Part shown: in pieces, positions 17,093 through 26,374 of the stretch
Numbering within the stretch: position 1 is the first letter of the stretch
Layout of the letters: each line of letters opens with the position of its first letter
Assembly (NCBI RefSeq): GCF_002844575.1
Contig: NZ_PIQO01000001.1
Coordinates: 124,001 to 188,000, forward strand
Source: Heyndrickxia camelliae
Lineage (GTDB): Bacteria > Bacillota > Bacilli > Bacillales > Bacillaceae_C
Direction of reading: 5' to 3'
DNA: 64,000 bases
Translations under genes and position numbers: made by a program
The notes under the pieces: model-generated
The model's input: only the letters and a program-made list of their open reading frames with translations
Told to the model about the DNA's origin: nothing
Database searches by the model: none

Positions 17093-17184
17093 AATAGTAA
17101 GGAATTGATGTTGAAATTTTTCTGTGATACTAGTAAAAATTGTGGAAACAAAGGTTTCAATGGAAAAATATCACCAAGAAAATA

Positions 17185-17218
17185 AAAAAGAAATCGGTGA
17201 ATTGGCCGATTTCTTTTT
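17185..17218. terminator. Bidirectional intrinsic terminator
   Basis: A perfect 13-bp stem (AAAAAGAAATCGG and complement) with an 8-nt loop. A-run on one side and T-run on the other let it stop transcripts from the aldehyde dehydrogenase side and from the pseudouridine synthase gene. Confidence 0.85.
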
Positions 17219-18152
17219 ATATCTCTGGAAATATTGGTGGCTTATCTAAAAACGGTGCAACACATTCGATTTTACTCTCCGTAAAAGGATGAGTGAAAAC
17301 TAGTTTTCTGGCATGGAGCGCCTGTCTTTTATATATTGGTTTACCACCGTATAGCACATCCCCAGCAAGCGGATGACCAATGGAACTTAAGTGAACTCTA
17401 ATTTGGTGTGTTCTTCCTGTATCTAAAATGCACTCAATCATTGATAGATTTTTAGATGGGAATGTTTTTACTAATGTATACCTGGTTACTGCATTCTGGC
17501 CAGTTTTGGAAACGCGTCTTCTTGTTGGATGATGACGATCCCTGCCAATAGGATGGTCAATAACTCCTGTATGCTCTTTGATAATCCCTTGAACGATAGC
17601 AAGATAAGTACGTTTGATTGTTCTTTCGTTTAACATTCGATCAAGCAATGCATGGGAAAATGCATGTTTTGCAAATAATACCGCCCCAGTAGTATCTTTG
17701 TCCAATCGGTGAATATGACGGACACGGAGTTTTTCTCCATTTTGTTGAAGATGATAAGCAACTGCATTTGCTAATGTATGAATTTGTTCTGATTCATTGG
17801 GGTGTGTCTCCATCCCTGCAGGCTTATTGACTACCAGGAGATGTTCATCCTCATACAATACATTAATTTCAATGGCATCTGGTATGACTCCATAATCTTC
17901 CTCTTGAAACAAAGCAATCTGTAAGATATCTCCTGTTTGAAGCGGACGTTCCCATATTGCATTTTCTCCATTTACCTTAACACTTTTTTCCATACGGAAT
18001 TGATGAATCAATTTTTTGGGGGCAAGCCAAATTTTTCTAAAGAGGTGATCAACCGTAATCTTATCCCATTTTTCTGGTATTTCTAGATCGAACCATATAT
18101 CTTTTTTCTCCATTTTAAAATGAAAGTCCTTTCGCATGGTCATAATTACCAC
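17217..18152 (-). CDS. RluA-family RNA pseudouridine synthase (YhcT-like)
   Basis: Up to 311 residues. It isomerises uridine to pseudouridine in rRNA or tRNA. The N-terminal third is an S4-like RNA-binding part; the catalytic domain starts near residue 100 (YEDEHLLVVNKPAGMETHP). The catalytic aspartate is in HRLDKDTTG near residue 150, and RTHQIRVHLSSIGHPLAGD is the second hallmark. The start is uncertain: GTG 18152 and ATG 18143 lack a good site, while ATG 18113 has AAAGGA 13 nt upstream. It is divergent from the yhcU-like gene, as yhcT and yhcU adjoin in B. subtilis. Confidence 0.88.
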   Translation of the reverse strand: MVIMTMRKDFHFKMEKKDIWFDLEIPEKWDKITVDHLFRKIWLAPKKLIHQFRMEKSVKVNGENAIWERPLQTGDILQIALFQEEDYGVIPDAIEINVLYEDEHLLVVNKPAGMETHPNESEQIHTLANAVAYHLQQNGEKLRVRHIHRLDKDTTGAVLFAKHAFSHALLDRMLNERTIKRTYLAIVQGIIKEHTGVIDHPIGRDRHHPTRRRVSKTGQNAVTRYTLVKTFPSKNLSMIECILDTGRTHQIRVHLSSIGHPLAGDVLYGGKPIYKRQALHARKLVFTHPFTESKIECVAPFLDKPPIFPEI

Positions 18153-18304
18153 AGTTTTGCAGTATTTTCTATGTTATTCTTAACATAATTAAAGGGATGT
18201 TTCCACGAAATTGTTTTAATTATTTTCTTTGGATAGAGGAGAAATTTTTATTTAACTTTGAAAAAGTTCCAAAATGAGAGAAGTTTTAAAAGGGTGGGTT
18301 TCAA

Positions 18305-18709
18305 TTGAAAGTTGTTTTTGCATCGACTCAAGAACAGGAAAAGAAAATACAAGAACTTACTGAGTATATGTACACTTTTATTTTCCCTAACTATTATGAG
18401 GATGATGAAATTGCTAGTTTCAAAAAAATTAAAGTGCTATATACGTCAAAACGTCACTTTGAATGTTTCAATACGTTAAAAGAAGCATATCAAGTAATAA
18501 CAGGACTACAAACGATTATCTCTATATTAGAGTACAAATTGGATTATCCATCAGGAACCAATTATGAAGAGATTTTTAATCATAATGTTACTATCTTGGA
18601 GAAATATGATATATTTTTCCCGTTTTATTATTGCCAATTCAATGCTACGGTAAAATCGAAACTTTCATTAAGTATATATAAAAAAGCTGCAAATGAATTA
18701 TTAATTTAA
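18305..18709 (+). CDS. YhcU-like protein of unknown function (DUF5365 type)
   Basis: A 134-residue soluble protein from a TTG start (LKVVFASTQEQE...) with AAAAGGGTGGG upstream. No catalytic motif, signal peptide or membrane segment. Aromatic- and Tyr-rich (FPFYYCQF near the C-terminus) with predicted mixed helix/strand. Length and position next to an RluA-type synthase match B. subtilis YhcU as I remember it. The function of that family is unknown. Followed at once by an intrinsic terminator, so transcribed alone. Confidence 0.65.
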   Translation: MKVVFASTQEQEKKIQELTEYMYTFIFPNYYEDDEIASFKKIKVLYTSKRHFECFNTLKEAYQVITGLQTIISILEYKLDYPSGTNYEEIFNHNVTILEKYDIFFPFYYCQFNATVKSKLSLSIYKKAANELLI

Positions 18710-18710
18710 G

Positions 18711-18735
18711 CCCGCCACCAATGCGGGTTTTTTAT
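18711..18735 (+). terminator. Intrinsic terminator of the yhcU-like gene
   Basis: CCCGC, 7-nt loop, GCGGG, then TTTTTTATT. Confidence 0.75.
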
Positions 18736-18869
18736 TTTCAGTTATTCACAAGAATCTTCCACTCGTCCGTCCGCTTTTTTTATTCTCGACATATTCTCTC
18801 ATTGAATTAAAAAAGTAAATTCATTAGTATATATAGTATCTAGTACAAACCCTAGAGGGGGATATTGAT

Positions 18870-20609
18870 ATGTGGAAAAATTCGTATTTGAAGTGGAAGA
18901 AGTTTGAAAAACTGGACGCGGAATTAAGCAGCCAGTTAAATGAATTGGAAAAGAATGAACTCCAATTAGAAGATGCTTTTTATAAAAATTTAGAATTTGG
19001 AACTGGCGGAATGCGTGGTGAATTAGGGCCGGGCACCAATCGAATGAATATATATACCATTCGTAAAGCATCGGAAGGCCTTGCCAGATACATAGAAGAA
19101 TTTGGGGATGTGGCAAAAGCGCGCGGGGTTGTGATTGCGTATGATTCCCGTCATAAATCTCCGGAGTTTGCTATGGAAGCTGCCAAAACTTTGGCAACAC
19201 ACGGAATCACTACATATGTATTTGAAGAACTTCGTCCAACTCCGGAATTATCTTTTGCTGTCCGTTATTTACATGCTTTTTCAGGAATAGTTATCACAGC
19301 TAGTCATAATCCTCCTGAATATAATGGCTATAAGGTTTATGGAGAAGATGGTGCGCAATTGCCGCCTGCCGATGCAGATCAGGTAATTGCAAAAGTAAAT
19401 GAAATTGAAAATGAACTCGAAATAAAGGTGGACCCAGAGGAGGATTTAAAATCCAAAGGTTTCATCACCATCATTGGGGAAAAAATAGATCAAGCTTATT
19501 TAAAGCAATTATTCATGATTAGTGAGAATCCAGAGCTTGCTAAGGAAACCGATATTCGTGTTGTGTTCACTCCATTACATGGTACAGCGGAGCAGCCGGT
19601 TAAGAATGCATTGAAGGCATTTGGATACCAACACGTTTATATTGTAAAAGAGCAAGAGGATCCAGACCCGCAATTCTCAACAGTAGCATCACCAAATCCA
19701 GAGGAAAAGGCAGCATTTGAGCTTGCTATTTCTTATGGAAAAAGACATGACGCGGATATATTAATTGCTACGGATCCGGACGCTGACCGGTTAGGGGTTG
19801 CTGTAAAAGATAAAAATGGGGAATATGTATTATTGACCGGTAACCAAACTGGAGCTATTTTATTACATTATCTGTTATCTCAAAAAGCAGAAAAAGGAAC
19901 CATCCCTGCGAATGGAAAAGTTTTTAAAACCATTGTCACTTCCGAAATCGGCCGGAAAATTGCACAGTATTATAATATCCCGACAGAAGATGTATTAACT
20001 GGTTTCAAGTTTATCGGTGAGAAAATTAAGCAATACGAGGCAACCGGTGAGTATAAATTTTTATTCGGCTATGAAGAATCATATGGCTATTTGATCGGTG
20101 ATTTTGCTCGCGATAAAGATGCTGTGCAAGCCGCCATTTTAGCATGTGAGGCTTGTGCCTATTATCAAAAACAAGGTAAGACTTTATATGATGCTCTGCT
20201 TGATATATATGAGCAGTTTGGCTATTACCGAGAAGACCTTAAATCTTTAACCTTAAAAGGTAAAGAAGGTGCAGAGAAAATCGGGCAGTTATTGGAACGT
20301 TTTCGTTCAGAACCGCCAGCCCAATTAAATAATAGTAATTTGACCATGATAGAGGATTATAAAACAAGCAAACGAATATATGTGCGTGATAACACGACAG
20401 AAGCTATTGAATTGCCTAAATCCGATGTTTTAAAATATTATTTGGAAGACGGTTCTTGGATTTGTTTGCGTCCCTCAGGAACAGAACCAAAGGTAAAATT
20501 TTATTTTAGTGTTCATACGAAAAGTTTAGAGGAAAGTAATAATAAACTTCAAAATCTTGTGGAAGATTTTATGAAGAAAGTTCATGTAGAACTCGAAGAA
20601 ATCCACTAG
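18870..20609 (+). CDS. pgcA: Alpha-phosphoglucomutase
   Basis: A 579-residue phosphohexomutase interconverting glucose 6-phosphate and glucose 1-phosphate, the entry to UDP-glucose, teichoic acid and glycolipid synthesis. The phosphoserine loop is [13 protein letters not shown] with Ser near residue 145. The metal-binding loop [10 protein letters not shown], the sugar-binding GYEESYGYL and the phosphate-binding [12 protein letters not shown] near the C-terminus are all present. ATG start behind AGAGGGGGA. Length matches B. subtilis PgcA (581 residues) and the yhdB-like neighbour supports this. Confidence 0.93.
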   Translation: MWKNSYLKWKKFEKLDAELSSQLNELEKNELQLEDAFYKNLEFGTGGMRGELGPGTNRMNIYTIRKASEGLARYIEEFGDVAKARGVVIAYDSRHKSPEFAMEAAKTLATHGITTYVFEELRPTPELSFAVRYLHAFSGIVITASHNPPEYNGYKVYGEDGAQLPPADADQVIAKVNEIENELEIKVDPEEDLKSKGFITIIGEKIDQAYLKQLFMISENPELAKETDIRVVFTPLHGTAEQPVKNALKAFGYQHVYIVKEQEDPDPQFSTVASPNPEEKAAFELAISYGKRHDADILIATDPDADRLGVAVKDKNGEYVLLTGNQTGAILLHYLLSQKAEKGTIPANGKVFKTIVTSEIGRKIAQYYNIPTEDVLTGFKFIGEKIKQYEATGEYKFLFGYEESYGYLIGDFARDKDAVQAAILACEACAYYQKQGKTLYDALLDIYEQFGYYREDLKSLTLKGKEGAEKIGQLLERFRSEPPAQLNNSNLTMIEDYKTSKRIYVRDNTTEAIELPKSDVLKYYLEDGSWICLRPSGTEPKVKFYFSVHTKSLEESNNKLQNLVEDFMKKVHVELEEIH

Positions 20610-20637
20610 ACTGGTCAATTATTATCAAAAAGTCATT

Positions 20638-20670
20638 AAAAAAACGGCTCTCCATCAGGAAAGCCGTTTT
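20638..20670. terminator. Bidirectional intrinsic terminator between pgcA and the yhdB-like gene
   Basis: AAAAACGGCT and AGCCGTTTT arms around a 12-nt loop between convergent genes. Confidence 0.8.
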
Positions 20671-20675
20671 AACTG

Positions 20676-20936
20676 TTATCTCATATTTGAATAGGCATCT
20701 TCGATAACAGTTTCGTCATGTCTTCCTACTTCATTGGCATGGTCAATATACCGTAGAAGGGAATACAAATTTCGTTCTATAACGGAATAATCATGAGAAA
20801 AATGATAAGCGTGCAATAATCGTTCGATTCGCTTCGAAAGCATATCATCTTTCGTTCTCACCATTAAAATGAGCAAATTATCCCATTGTGATCGATGGGT
20901 ATAGTAAAGCGCACGATCATAATCAACACTGTTCAT
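20676..20936 (-). CDS. YhdB-like small protein
   Basis: An 86-residue soluble, charged protein (starts MNSVDYDRALYYTHRSQWD). The ATG is preceded by GGAGGGAAAAA. No known catalytic motif; predicted mainly helical. It resembles B. subtilis YhdB, which is also near pgcA, and its function is unknown. A 9-bp inverted repeat (AGTTCTTTT and complement, 20953-20975) lies in its upstream region and could be an operator or leader hairpin. Confidence 0.65.
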   Translation of the reverse strand: MNSVDYDRALYYTHRSQWDNLLILMVRTKDDMLSKRIERLLHAYHFSHDYSVIERNLYSLLRYIDHANEVGRHDETVIEDAYSNMR

Positions 20937-21299
20937 TTTTTCCCTCCTATCTAGTTCTTTTCCTAAAAAAGAACTCGCTAACTAACACTAATGGGAATTT
21001 TCCAGCCCATCATTGAAAGCATTATTTTAGGAGTTGTTTTTAGTGTATGCAAAAAAAAGATATAGTGACGCAGTAAAAGTTGGGGATATTGGATTGAAAA
21101 AAGGCAAATCATAAAAATGGGCGAGGTATCTCGATTGGATGAGGTGGAATGATACAACATTTAAATCATTTACTTATAAAATGTTCTTCGTAAAAATACC
21201 GAATATGTTAAAATAATGAAAAAGAAACGAAAGGTGATTATCCAATGTGATGTTTTTCCTCTAAAACAGAAAAATAAATAATACTAAGGAGGAGAAGCA
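20937..21299. other. 363-bp intergenic region without a recognisable gene
   Basis: Holds the leftward promoter region of the yhdB-like gene (with the inverted repeat at 20953-20975) and the rightward one of the MFS gene. The only well-sited ATG (after GAGGTGGA, near 21150) gives a 14-codon frame. No repeat, RNA motif or remnant was seen. Confidence 0.5.
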
Positions 21300-22499
21300 A
21301 TGCGTTCGAAAGCCTTCCGATATTTATGGGTCGGGCAATCCTTTGCCAACGCAGGTGATGTTTTATATATAGTTGCTCTGATAGTTGCTATATATCAAAC
21401 AACCGGTTCGGCGTTTCAAATGACATTTGTCCCTTTTGTGATAACTTTTTCCAAATTTATTAGCAGCGTAATCGCGCCTATTCTATTAGATCGCTATACC
21501 CTAAAACATTTATTAGCAACTTCGCAAGCGATAAAAACGATTTTCATCTTTTGCTTATTTTTTGTGGTATTAAAAAGTGTTTCTTTTATATGGATTCTGT
21601 TTTTATTGGCCGCCTTGATTGCATTTTTAGACGGGTGGGCATTTCCCGCTTCCAATGCACTTGTACCGACTATCGTAAAAAGGGAAGAATTAATGAAAAC
21701 AAATGGCTTCTTGTCGACGATGGAACAATCTATCCAATTTACGGGGTGGGCTGCAGGAGGACTGGTAACAGCATTAATACAGCCAGAGGGTACTTTATTG
21801 ATTACTGGCATATTCTACTTAATTAGTACTGTTTTTATGTATAGTATTCCTTTCTTTCATGAAAAACATGTACAACAAAAAAGTGAACAAGGTTTTTCAA
21901 CCTATATACAACAGCTATCAGAAGGCTGGAAGGAAATTTGGAGAAATAAAACACTTCTGCAAATTCAAGGGATTAATTGGATGGAAACGATTGCAAGTGT
22001 TGTATGGATAGCGGCTATCATGTACATATTTGTAGATCAACGGCTGCATGTCCGTGAGGAATGGTGGGGTTTTATAAACAGTGCTTTTATTGCAGGTCTC
22101 ATCATCGCTAGTGTTATTTTGTTAAAATATCATGCCACTTACCGTACTCATCAAAAGAAAATATTAATCCTTTGTGGATTTGGTACAGCATGTGTTACTT
22201 TGGCCTTTGGGCTTAATGGCATTCCTATTCTAGCTTTAGTACTATCCTTTCTGTTTGGTGTATTTGATCAGCAAAAGGCGGTTATTTTGCAGACTTTGGT
22301 GCAAATGAAGACAGATTTAAACCGATTACCAAAAGTATATGCAACCCAAGGGGCAATAGCCGCATTCACTTTTGGTTTAGCATCCTTGTTTTCAGGTGCC
22401 GCAGTAGAAATTGCGGGGGTTCGGAATATTTATATTTTCGCGTCCATACTTCTATTTATAAGTATCATTCCAATGTATTGGTTAAGAAAAAATATATAA
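21300..22499 (+). CDS. MFS transporter (MFS_3-like exporter)
   Basis: A 399-residue major facilitator with about 12 membrane segments and the 2-3 loop motif reduced to LLDRYTLKHLL. The ATG start has an excellent AAGGAGGAGAAGCA site. The opening MRSKAFRYLWVGQSFANAGDVLYIVALIVAIYQTTGSAFQM is typical of the drug- or macrolide-exporter-like MFS_3 group. Single-gene unit with its own strong terminator. Substrate unknown. Confidence 0.85.
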   Translation: MRSKAFRYLWVGQSFANAGDVLYIVALIVAIYQTTGSAFQMTFVPFVITFSKFISSVIAPILLDRYTLKHLLATSQAIKTIFIFCLFFVVLKSVSFIWILFLLAALIAFLDGWAFPASNALVPTIVKREELMKTNGFLSTMEQSIQFTGWAAGGLVTALIQPEGTLLITGIFYLISTVFMYSIPFFHEKHVQQKSEQGFSTYIQQLSEGWKEIWRNKTLLQIQGINWMETIASVVWIAAIMYIFVDQRLHVREEWWGFINSAFIAGLIIASVILLKYHATYRTHQKKILILCGFGTACVTLAFGLNGIPILALVLSFLFGVFDQQKAVILQTLVQMKTDLNRLPKVYATQGAIAAFTFGLASLFSGAAVEIAGVRNIYIFASILLFISIIPMYWLRKNI

Positions 22500-22542
22500 A
22501 AAAAAACGAACGGATTGGCGAGAACCAGTCCGTTCGTTTTTT
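22499..22542 (+). terminator. Strong intrinsic terminator of the MFS gene
   Basis: AAAACGAACGGATTGG pairs with CCAGTCCGTTCGTTTT around a 6-nt loop and T-run follows; it starts at the stop codon. Confidence 0.88.
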
Positions 22543-22582
22543 CTTCTCAAGTTTTAATGCCCTATCAGCAATGGTTAAGGGT

Positions 22583-22861
22583 TTAATCTTTTCTTATAAG
22601 GTATGCTGAAAAATAAATGACCCCCGCAGCGAAAAATAGAGCCATATTGAAAAACATCCAGCTAAGAGAAACATCAATGGAAAGTTTCATATGCTTTGCC
22701 CCAAAAAAATAAATAACTTCTGACACAACGGCAATGATAAAAGCAATTCCAAAAGGAAGGAATTTCTTCTTGCTGTTTTCATTAAATAATTTTATGGAAT
22801 AGCGAGAACCGATGATGGTTCCTACGATAATGATAATAAAAACGGCGATAAACAGCCACAT
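22583..22861 (-). CDS. Small membrane protein of unknown function
   Basis: A 92-residue protein with three hydrophobic segments (about residues 1-20, 38-55 and 68-88) and a basic first loop (SKKK). ATG 22861 is chosen because GAAGGAGGTTGAT lies 8 nt upstream; an in-frame TTG at 22870 touches the site. I do not recognise the family. It is divergent from spoVR, with about 200 bp between. Confidence 0.7.
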   Translation of the reverse strand: MWLFIAVFIIIIVGTIIGSRYSIKLFNENSKKKFLPFGIAFIIAVVSEVIYFFGAKHMKLSIDVSLSWMFFNMALFFAAGVIYFSAYLIRKD

Positions 22862-22984
22862 CTCAATCAACCTCCTTCATAATAGTAGCATAAAATAGGT
22901 TTCGAATATGTAAATAAAATAGCAACATTATCCTTCCCCTAATTAGAAATTTACATTTGAAACAGTTTGAAAACAAAATGTACT

Positions 22985-23013
22985 ACATGATTTTTCCTTT
23001 ATTCTCATACATT
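22985..23013 (+). promoter_or_regulatory. Possible sigma-E promoter of spoVR
   Basis: CATACATT at 23006-23013 matches the -10 of mother-cell sigma-E promoters (CATACANT). An ACATGAT-like -35 candidate lies about 14 nt upstream. spoVR is sigma-E dependent in B. subtilis, which supports the guess; the -35 is weak. Confidence 0.35.
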
Positions 23014-23060
23014 GTTGTAAGAGCAAGAAATGATTTTATAAGGAAAAGGGGGAGACGTGG

Positions 23061-24476
23061 TTGAATCTCGATGAGAAAAATGCCTTAGAAAGATCGATAG
23101 CGGAGATAACTGAAATTGCAAGCGGATTTGGTCTCGATTTCTATCCGATGCGCTACGAAATTTGTCCAGCTGATATTATCTATACATTTGGTGCTTACGG
23201 AATGCCGACACGCTTTTCCCATTGGAGCTTTGGTAAGCAGTTTTTCAAAATGAAGCTACATTATGACTTAGGTCTCAGCAAAATTTACGAACTTGTTATC
23301 AATTCGAATCCTTGTTATGCATTCTTACTTGATTCCAACTCATTAATACAAAATAAGCTAATTGTTGCCCACGTATTGGCACATTGTGATTTCTTTAAAA
23401 ACAATGTTCGCTTTCAAAATACGAAACGTGATATGGTTGAAAGTATGGCAGCGACGGCTGAAAGAATTAGGGCATACGAAATTAAATATGGAAAAAGAGA
23501 AGTGGAAAAGTTTATCGATGCAGTTTTATCTATTGAAGAACATATTGATCCATCATTAATGCGGCCAAAACTTTCATGGAGTATCGAGGATGAAGAGGAA
23601 TGGGAAGAAGAGGAACAAAAACCTGTTACTCCATATGATGATTTATGGGCTATTGATGATAGGGATAAAAAACCGGTGGAAAAGAAGAAAGTAAAGAAGT
23701 TTCCACCTCAGCCAGAAAAAGATATTATGCTGTTTATAGAACAATATAGCCGTGAATTAACGGAATGGCAGCGAGATATTATGACGATGATAAGAGAAGA
23801 AATGCTTTATTTCTGGCCACAGCTGGAAACTAAAATCATGAATGAAGGCTGGGCATCCTACTGGCATCAACGAATACTCCGCGAGATGGACCTGACAAGT
23901 GATGAATCCATTGAATTTGCTAAATTAAACGCGGGTGTAGTAGTACCTTCTAAAACCGGAATTAATCCATATTACCTGGGCTTGAAAATTTTTGAGGATA
24001 TCGAAGAACGCTGGAATAATCCAACGGAGGAAATGATTAAACGGGGAGAAAAACCAAACTCTGGCCGTGAAAAAATCTTTGAAGTTCGAGAGATAGAGTC
24101 AGATATCTCGTTTTTACGAAATTACTTAACAAAAGACCTTGTAACGCGTGAAGATATGTATCTATTTCAAAAGCAAGGACGCGATTATAAAGTTATTGAC
24201 AAGGAATGGAAAGAGGTACGAGATCAGCTCGTCAGCATGCGAGTTAATGGAGGATTCCCCTATATAACGGTTAATGACGGAGATTATATGAAAAATGGCG
24301 AACTTTATTTGAAACATTGGTTTGAGGGAATTGAACTCGATTTGAAATATTTAGAAAAAGTGCTTCCATATGTGCATCAGCTTTGGGGAAGACCGGTCCA
24401 TCTGGAGTCGACAGTGGAAGGTAAAGAAATGCTGTTTAGTTATGATGGCAGGAGTGTTCAAAGGAAATATCTATAG
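23061..24476 (+). CDS. spoVR: SpoVR family protein (stage V sporulation protein R)
   Basis: A 471-residue protein of the SpoVR family, needed for normal spore cortex formation in B. subtilis; biochemical role unknown. TTG start behind AAAAGGGGGAGACGTGG. Family landmarks include [33 protein letters not shown], a [12 protein letters not shown] segment with paired His, and [10 protein letters not shown]. An acidic low-complexity linker ([12 protein letters not shown]) lies near residues 175-190. Monocistronic with a following terminator. Strong marker of a spore former. Confidence 0.95.
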   Translation: MNLDEKNALERSIAEITEIASGFGLDFYPMRYEICPADIIYTFGAYGMPTRFSHWSFGKQFFKMKLHYDLGLSKIYELVINSNPCYAFLLDSNSLIQNKLIVAHVLAHCDFFKNNVRFQNTKRDMVESMAATAERIRAYEIKYGKREVEKFIDAVLSIEEHIDPSLMRPKLSWSIEDEEEWEEEEQKPVTPYDDLWAIDDRDKKPVEKKKVKKFPPQPEKDIMLFIEQYSRELTEWQRDIMTMIREEMLYFWPQLETKIMNEGWASYWHQRILREMDLTSDESIEFAKLNAGVVVPSKTGINPYYLGLKIFEDIEERWNNPTEEMIKRGEKPNSGREKIFEVREIESDISFLRNYLTKDLVTREDMYLFQKQGRDYKVIDKEWKEVRDQLVSMRVNGGFPYITVNDGDYMKNGELYLKHWFEGIELDLKYLEKVLPYVHQLWGRPVHLESTVEGKEMLFSYDGRSVQRKYL

Positions 24477-24481
24477 TGTTG

Positions 24482-24512
24482 AAAAAGTCGGCATAAAAAT
24501 GCCGGCTTTTTT
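24482..24512 (+). terminator. Intrinsic terminator of spoVR
   Basis: AGTCGGCAT, AAAA, ATGCCGGCT then TTTTTT. Confidence 0.8.
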
Positions 24513-24829
24513 CGAGTGAATCCATATAAAAAAAGTCAGCAAGAATTAAGTCATATTCTTTAAGAACGTATCAATGTTTTAGGTGAGGGAGAAATTGGTT
24601 AGTAGCGAAAATGCGTGCATTACCTGATAATAATGTGTAGGGTATGAGAAGGTTTTGTTATCTTTATTTGGGAAATGTCGGCGTTTTCAGGTTTGGTTTA
24701 TCCTTTACACTATTTTGGCTTTTTCTATTGATAAGAACATTTTTGCCGTCTATTTCGTATTTTCTCCTTCTGTAAGTGGTGAGATATAGGGGATATATTG
24801 AGAAATGGAGGCAAGGTTAACAGGATATT

Positions 24830-24915
24830 TTGACAAGAAAAACGAAACTTGTATTTTGTTTTATAAAGTTTAGGTAGGATCCAAAAGCAAGGGAGGGGCT
24901 GCTCCCCTTGCTTTT
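24830..24915 (+). ncRNA. Candidate small RNA between spoVR and the ydhK-like gene
   Basis: TTGACA (24830-24835), a 16-nt spacer and TATTTT (24852-24857) resemble a promoter, overlapped by an ACAAG/CTTGT repeat. About 25 nt later a strong GC-rich hairpin begins (AAAAGCAAGGG and complement, 24883-24915), followed by a T-rich CATTTATT tail. No open frame precedes this terminator for 370 bp, so it may end a short RNA. The 595-bp gap (24477-25071) shows no other feature besides the hairpin at 25031. Speculative: the -10 is poor. Confidence 0.3.
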
Positions 24916-25030
24916 CATTTATTCAGGGTTGTTTATTTAGATAGAATATAGGGAATACAAGAAGCTATATTCATTACATAAGAAATTTGTAAAAGTAAGT
25001 GCATATTTTCTGCAAATTTATCTGTTATTC

Positions 25031-25055
25031 TAATAAATCGAAACGAGATTTATTA
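25031..25055 (+). promoter_or_regulatory. Perfect 9-bp inverted repeat at the ydhK-like start
   Basis: TAATAAATC, 7 nt, GATTTATTA ends 3 nt before the AAGGGAGG ribosome binding site. It could be an operator or an mRNA hairpin that limits ribosome access. Confidence 0.45.
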
Positions 25056-25071
25056 AAAGGGAGGAATTAAA

Positions 25072-25641
25072 ATGATAAAAAAATTCATAATGGTAATTGC
25101 TTTGTTTATGCTTATCTTTGGGGTAGCAGCATGTGGTAAAAGCAATGAATCAACAGACAATAAAAATATGGAATCTGAGTCTGTCAGCAATATGAAAATG
25201 GATCATATGGAGCACTCGAGTTCTGGTGAAGTTCCAAAAGGCTTAAAAGTTGCCGAAAATCCAAAGTATAAGGTAGGTGATAAAGTAATCCTTAAAGAGG
25301 GTCACATGGCAGGAATGAAGGATGCAGAAGCCACTATTTCAGGAGCTTTTGATACAACCGCTTATGTTGTGAATTACACGCCTACAACTGGTGGACCAAA
25401 GGTGAAAAATCATAAATGGGTTATCCAAGAAGAATTGAAAGAAGCTGGAGATAAGACATTGAAACCCGGAACAAAGGTTGTGATAGAGGCAGATCACATG
25501 GAAGGGATGAAAGGGGCAATAGGTGAAATCGTCTCGTCAGAAAAGACAACGGTTTATATGGTTGATTACAAACCTACCACTGGTGGTCCAGAGGTCAAAA
25601 ATCACAAATGGGTAACCGAAGAAGAAGTAACTTCTAAATAA
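25072..25641 (+). CDS. YdhK family lipoprotein (DUF1541 repeats)
   Basis: A 189-residue surface lipoprotein: signal with lipobox VAACG near residue 22, a Met/His-rich linker (MKMDHMEH), then two tandem DUF1541 repeats (about residues 65-120 and 128-185). Each repeat contains an HM.GMK motif, an acidic strand and TPTTGGP/KPTTGGP. The family is found beside copper genes in Firmicutes. The Met/His motifs, the neighbouring two-component system and the nearby csoR-copZ-copA suggest a cell-surface metal-binding role, which is inferred. ATG start behind AAGGGAGG. Confidence 0.85.
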   Translation: MIKKFIMVIALFMLIFGVAACGKSNESTDNKNMESESVSNMKMDHMEHSSSGEVPKGLKVAENPKYKVGDKVILKEGHMAGMKDAEATISGAFDTTAYVVNYTPTTGGPKVKNHKWVIQEELKEAGDKTLKPGTKVVIEADHMEGMKGAIGEIVSSEKTTVYMVDYKPTTGGPEVKNHKWVTEEEVTSK

Positions 25642-25645
25642 GATA

Positions 25646-25682
25646 GGAAAACAGCTAATGTCAGGTGCATTAGCTGTTTTCC
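25646..25682. terminator. Bidirectional intrinsic terminator
   Basis: A perfect 15-bp stem (GGAAAACAGCTAATG and complement) with a 7-nt loop between convergent genes. Confidence 0.88.
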
Positions 25683-25699
25683 TTATCCAATTATTCAAA

Positions 25700-26374
25700 T
25701 TAAGTACTCCATTTATACCCTACTCCCCAAACCGTTTTTAAGTGTTGATCTACGGGGAAGCTAACTTGCCGTAATTTATCTCTAATATTACGAATGTGGG
25801 AATCTATTGTTCGGTCTTCAGTCTCAACATCCAATCCCCAAATGCTTGAAAGTAAATGATCCCTGGAAAAGACTCTATTTGGGTATTGTAAAAAAAAGGA
25901 AAGAAGGGAGATTTCCTTAGGAGTCAACCATAGATTTTGATGTTGATAACAGACCTCTAATGCATTTTTATCAATAGTTAATCCTTTAAAATGTAGCCGT
26001 TTTTCTGTTTTATCCTTTGTTCTTCTAATGACCGCCTCGATTCTCGCCAGTAATTCTTCTTCATCAAATGGTTTTGAAACGTAATCATCAGCACCCATTT
26101 TTAAGCCTTTAATAATTTCCTCTTTGGCGTTTCGTGCAGTTAACATAATAATAGGTACATCTGATATCTCACGGATCTTTTGACAAGTGGTCCAACCATC
26201 CATTTCTGGCATCATAATATCTAAAAGAACGACTTCTGCTTCTTCTCTTTCCAAATAGGCTAATGCATCTATTCCAGAATTTTTTTTAATACAGCGATAG
26301 TGATTGGGAGTTAGATACAAGGATAAGAGATCAAGCATTCTCTGTTCATCATCAACCAATAGTACAGTTCTCAT
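25700..26374 (-). CDS. OmpR-family response regulator
   Basis: A 224-residue two-domain regulator. Receiver: acidic pocket VDDEQ, phospho-acceptor Asp in VVLLDIMMPEMDG near residue 50, and K in SKPFDEEEL. C-terminal winged helix about 128-224 (LTPKEISLLSFFLQYPNRVFSRDHLL, RTIDSHIRNIRDKL). ATG 26374 has AAAGGAG upstream and overlaps the kinase stop by 4 nt. The open frame extends further upstream inside the kinase gene. Its target is unknown; the ydhK-like gene is convergent and next door. Confidence 0.92.
   Translation of the reverse strand: MRTVLLVDDEQRMLDLLSLYLTPNHYRCIKKNSGIDALAYLEREEAEVVLLDIMMPEMDGWTTCQKIREISDVPIIMLTARNAKEEIIKGLKMGADDYVSKPFDEEELLARIEAVIRRTKDKTEKRLHFKGLTIDKNALEVCYQHQNLWLTPKEISLLSFFLQYPNRVFSRDHLLSSIWGLDVETEDRTIDSHIRNIRDKLRQVSFPVDQHLKTVWGVGYKWST

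Noticed and set aside
16789-17160. 123-codon minus-strand open frame across the tandem repeat array
   Set aside because: It is a shadow of the purine-rich repeat: the product is almost only F, S, L, H and P, the repeat period is not a multiple of three, and there is no ribosome binding site.
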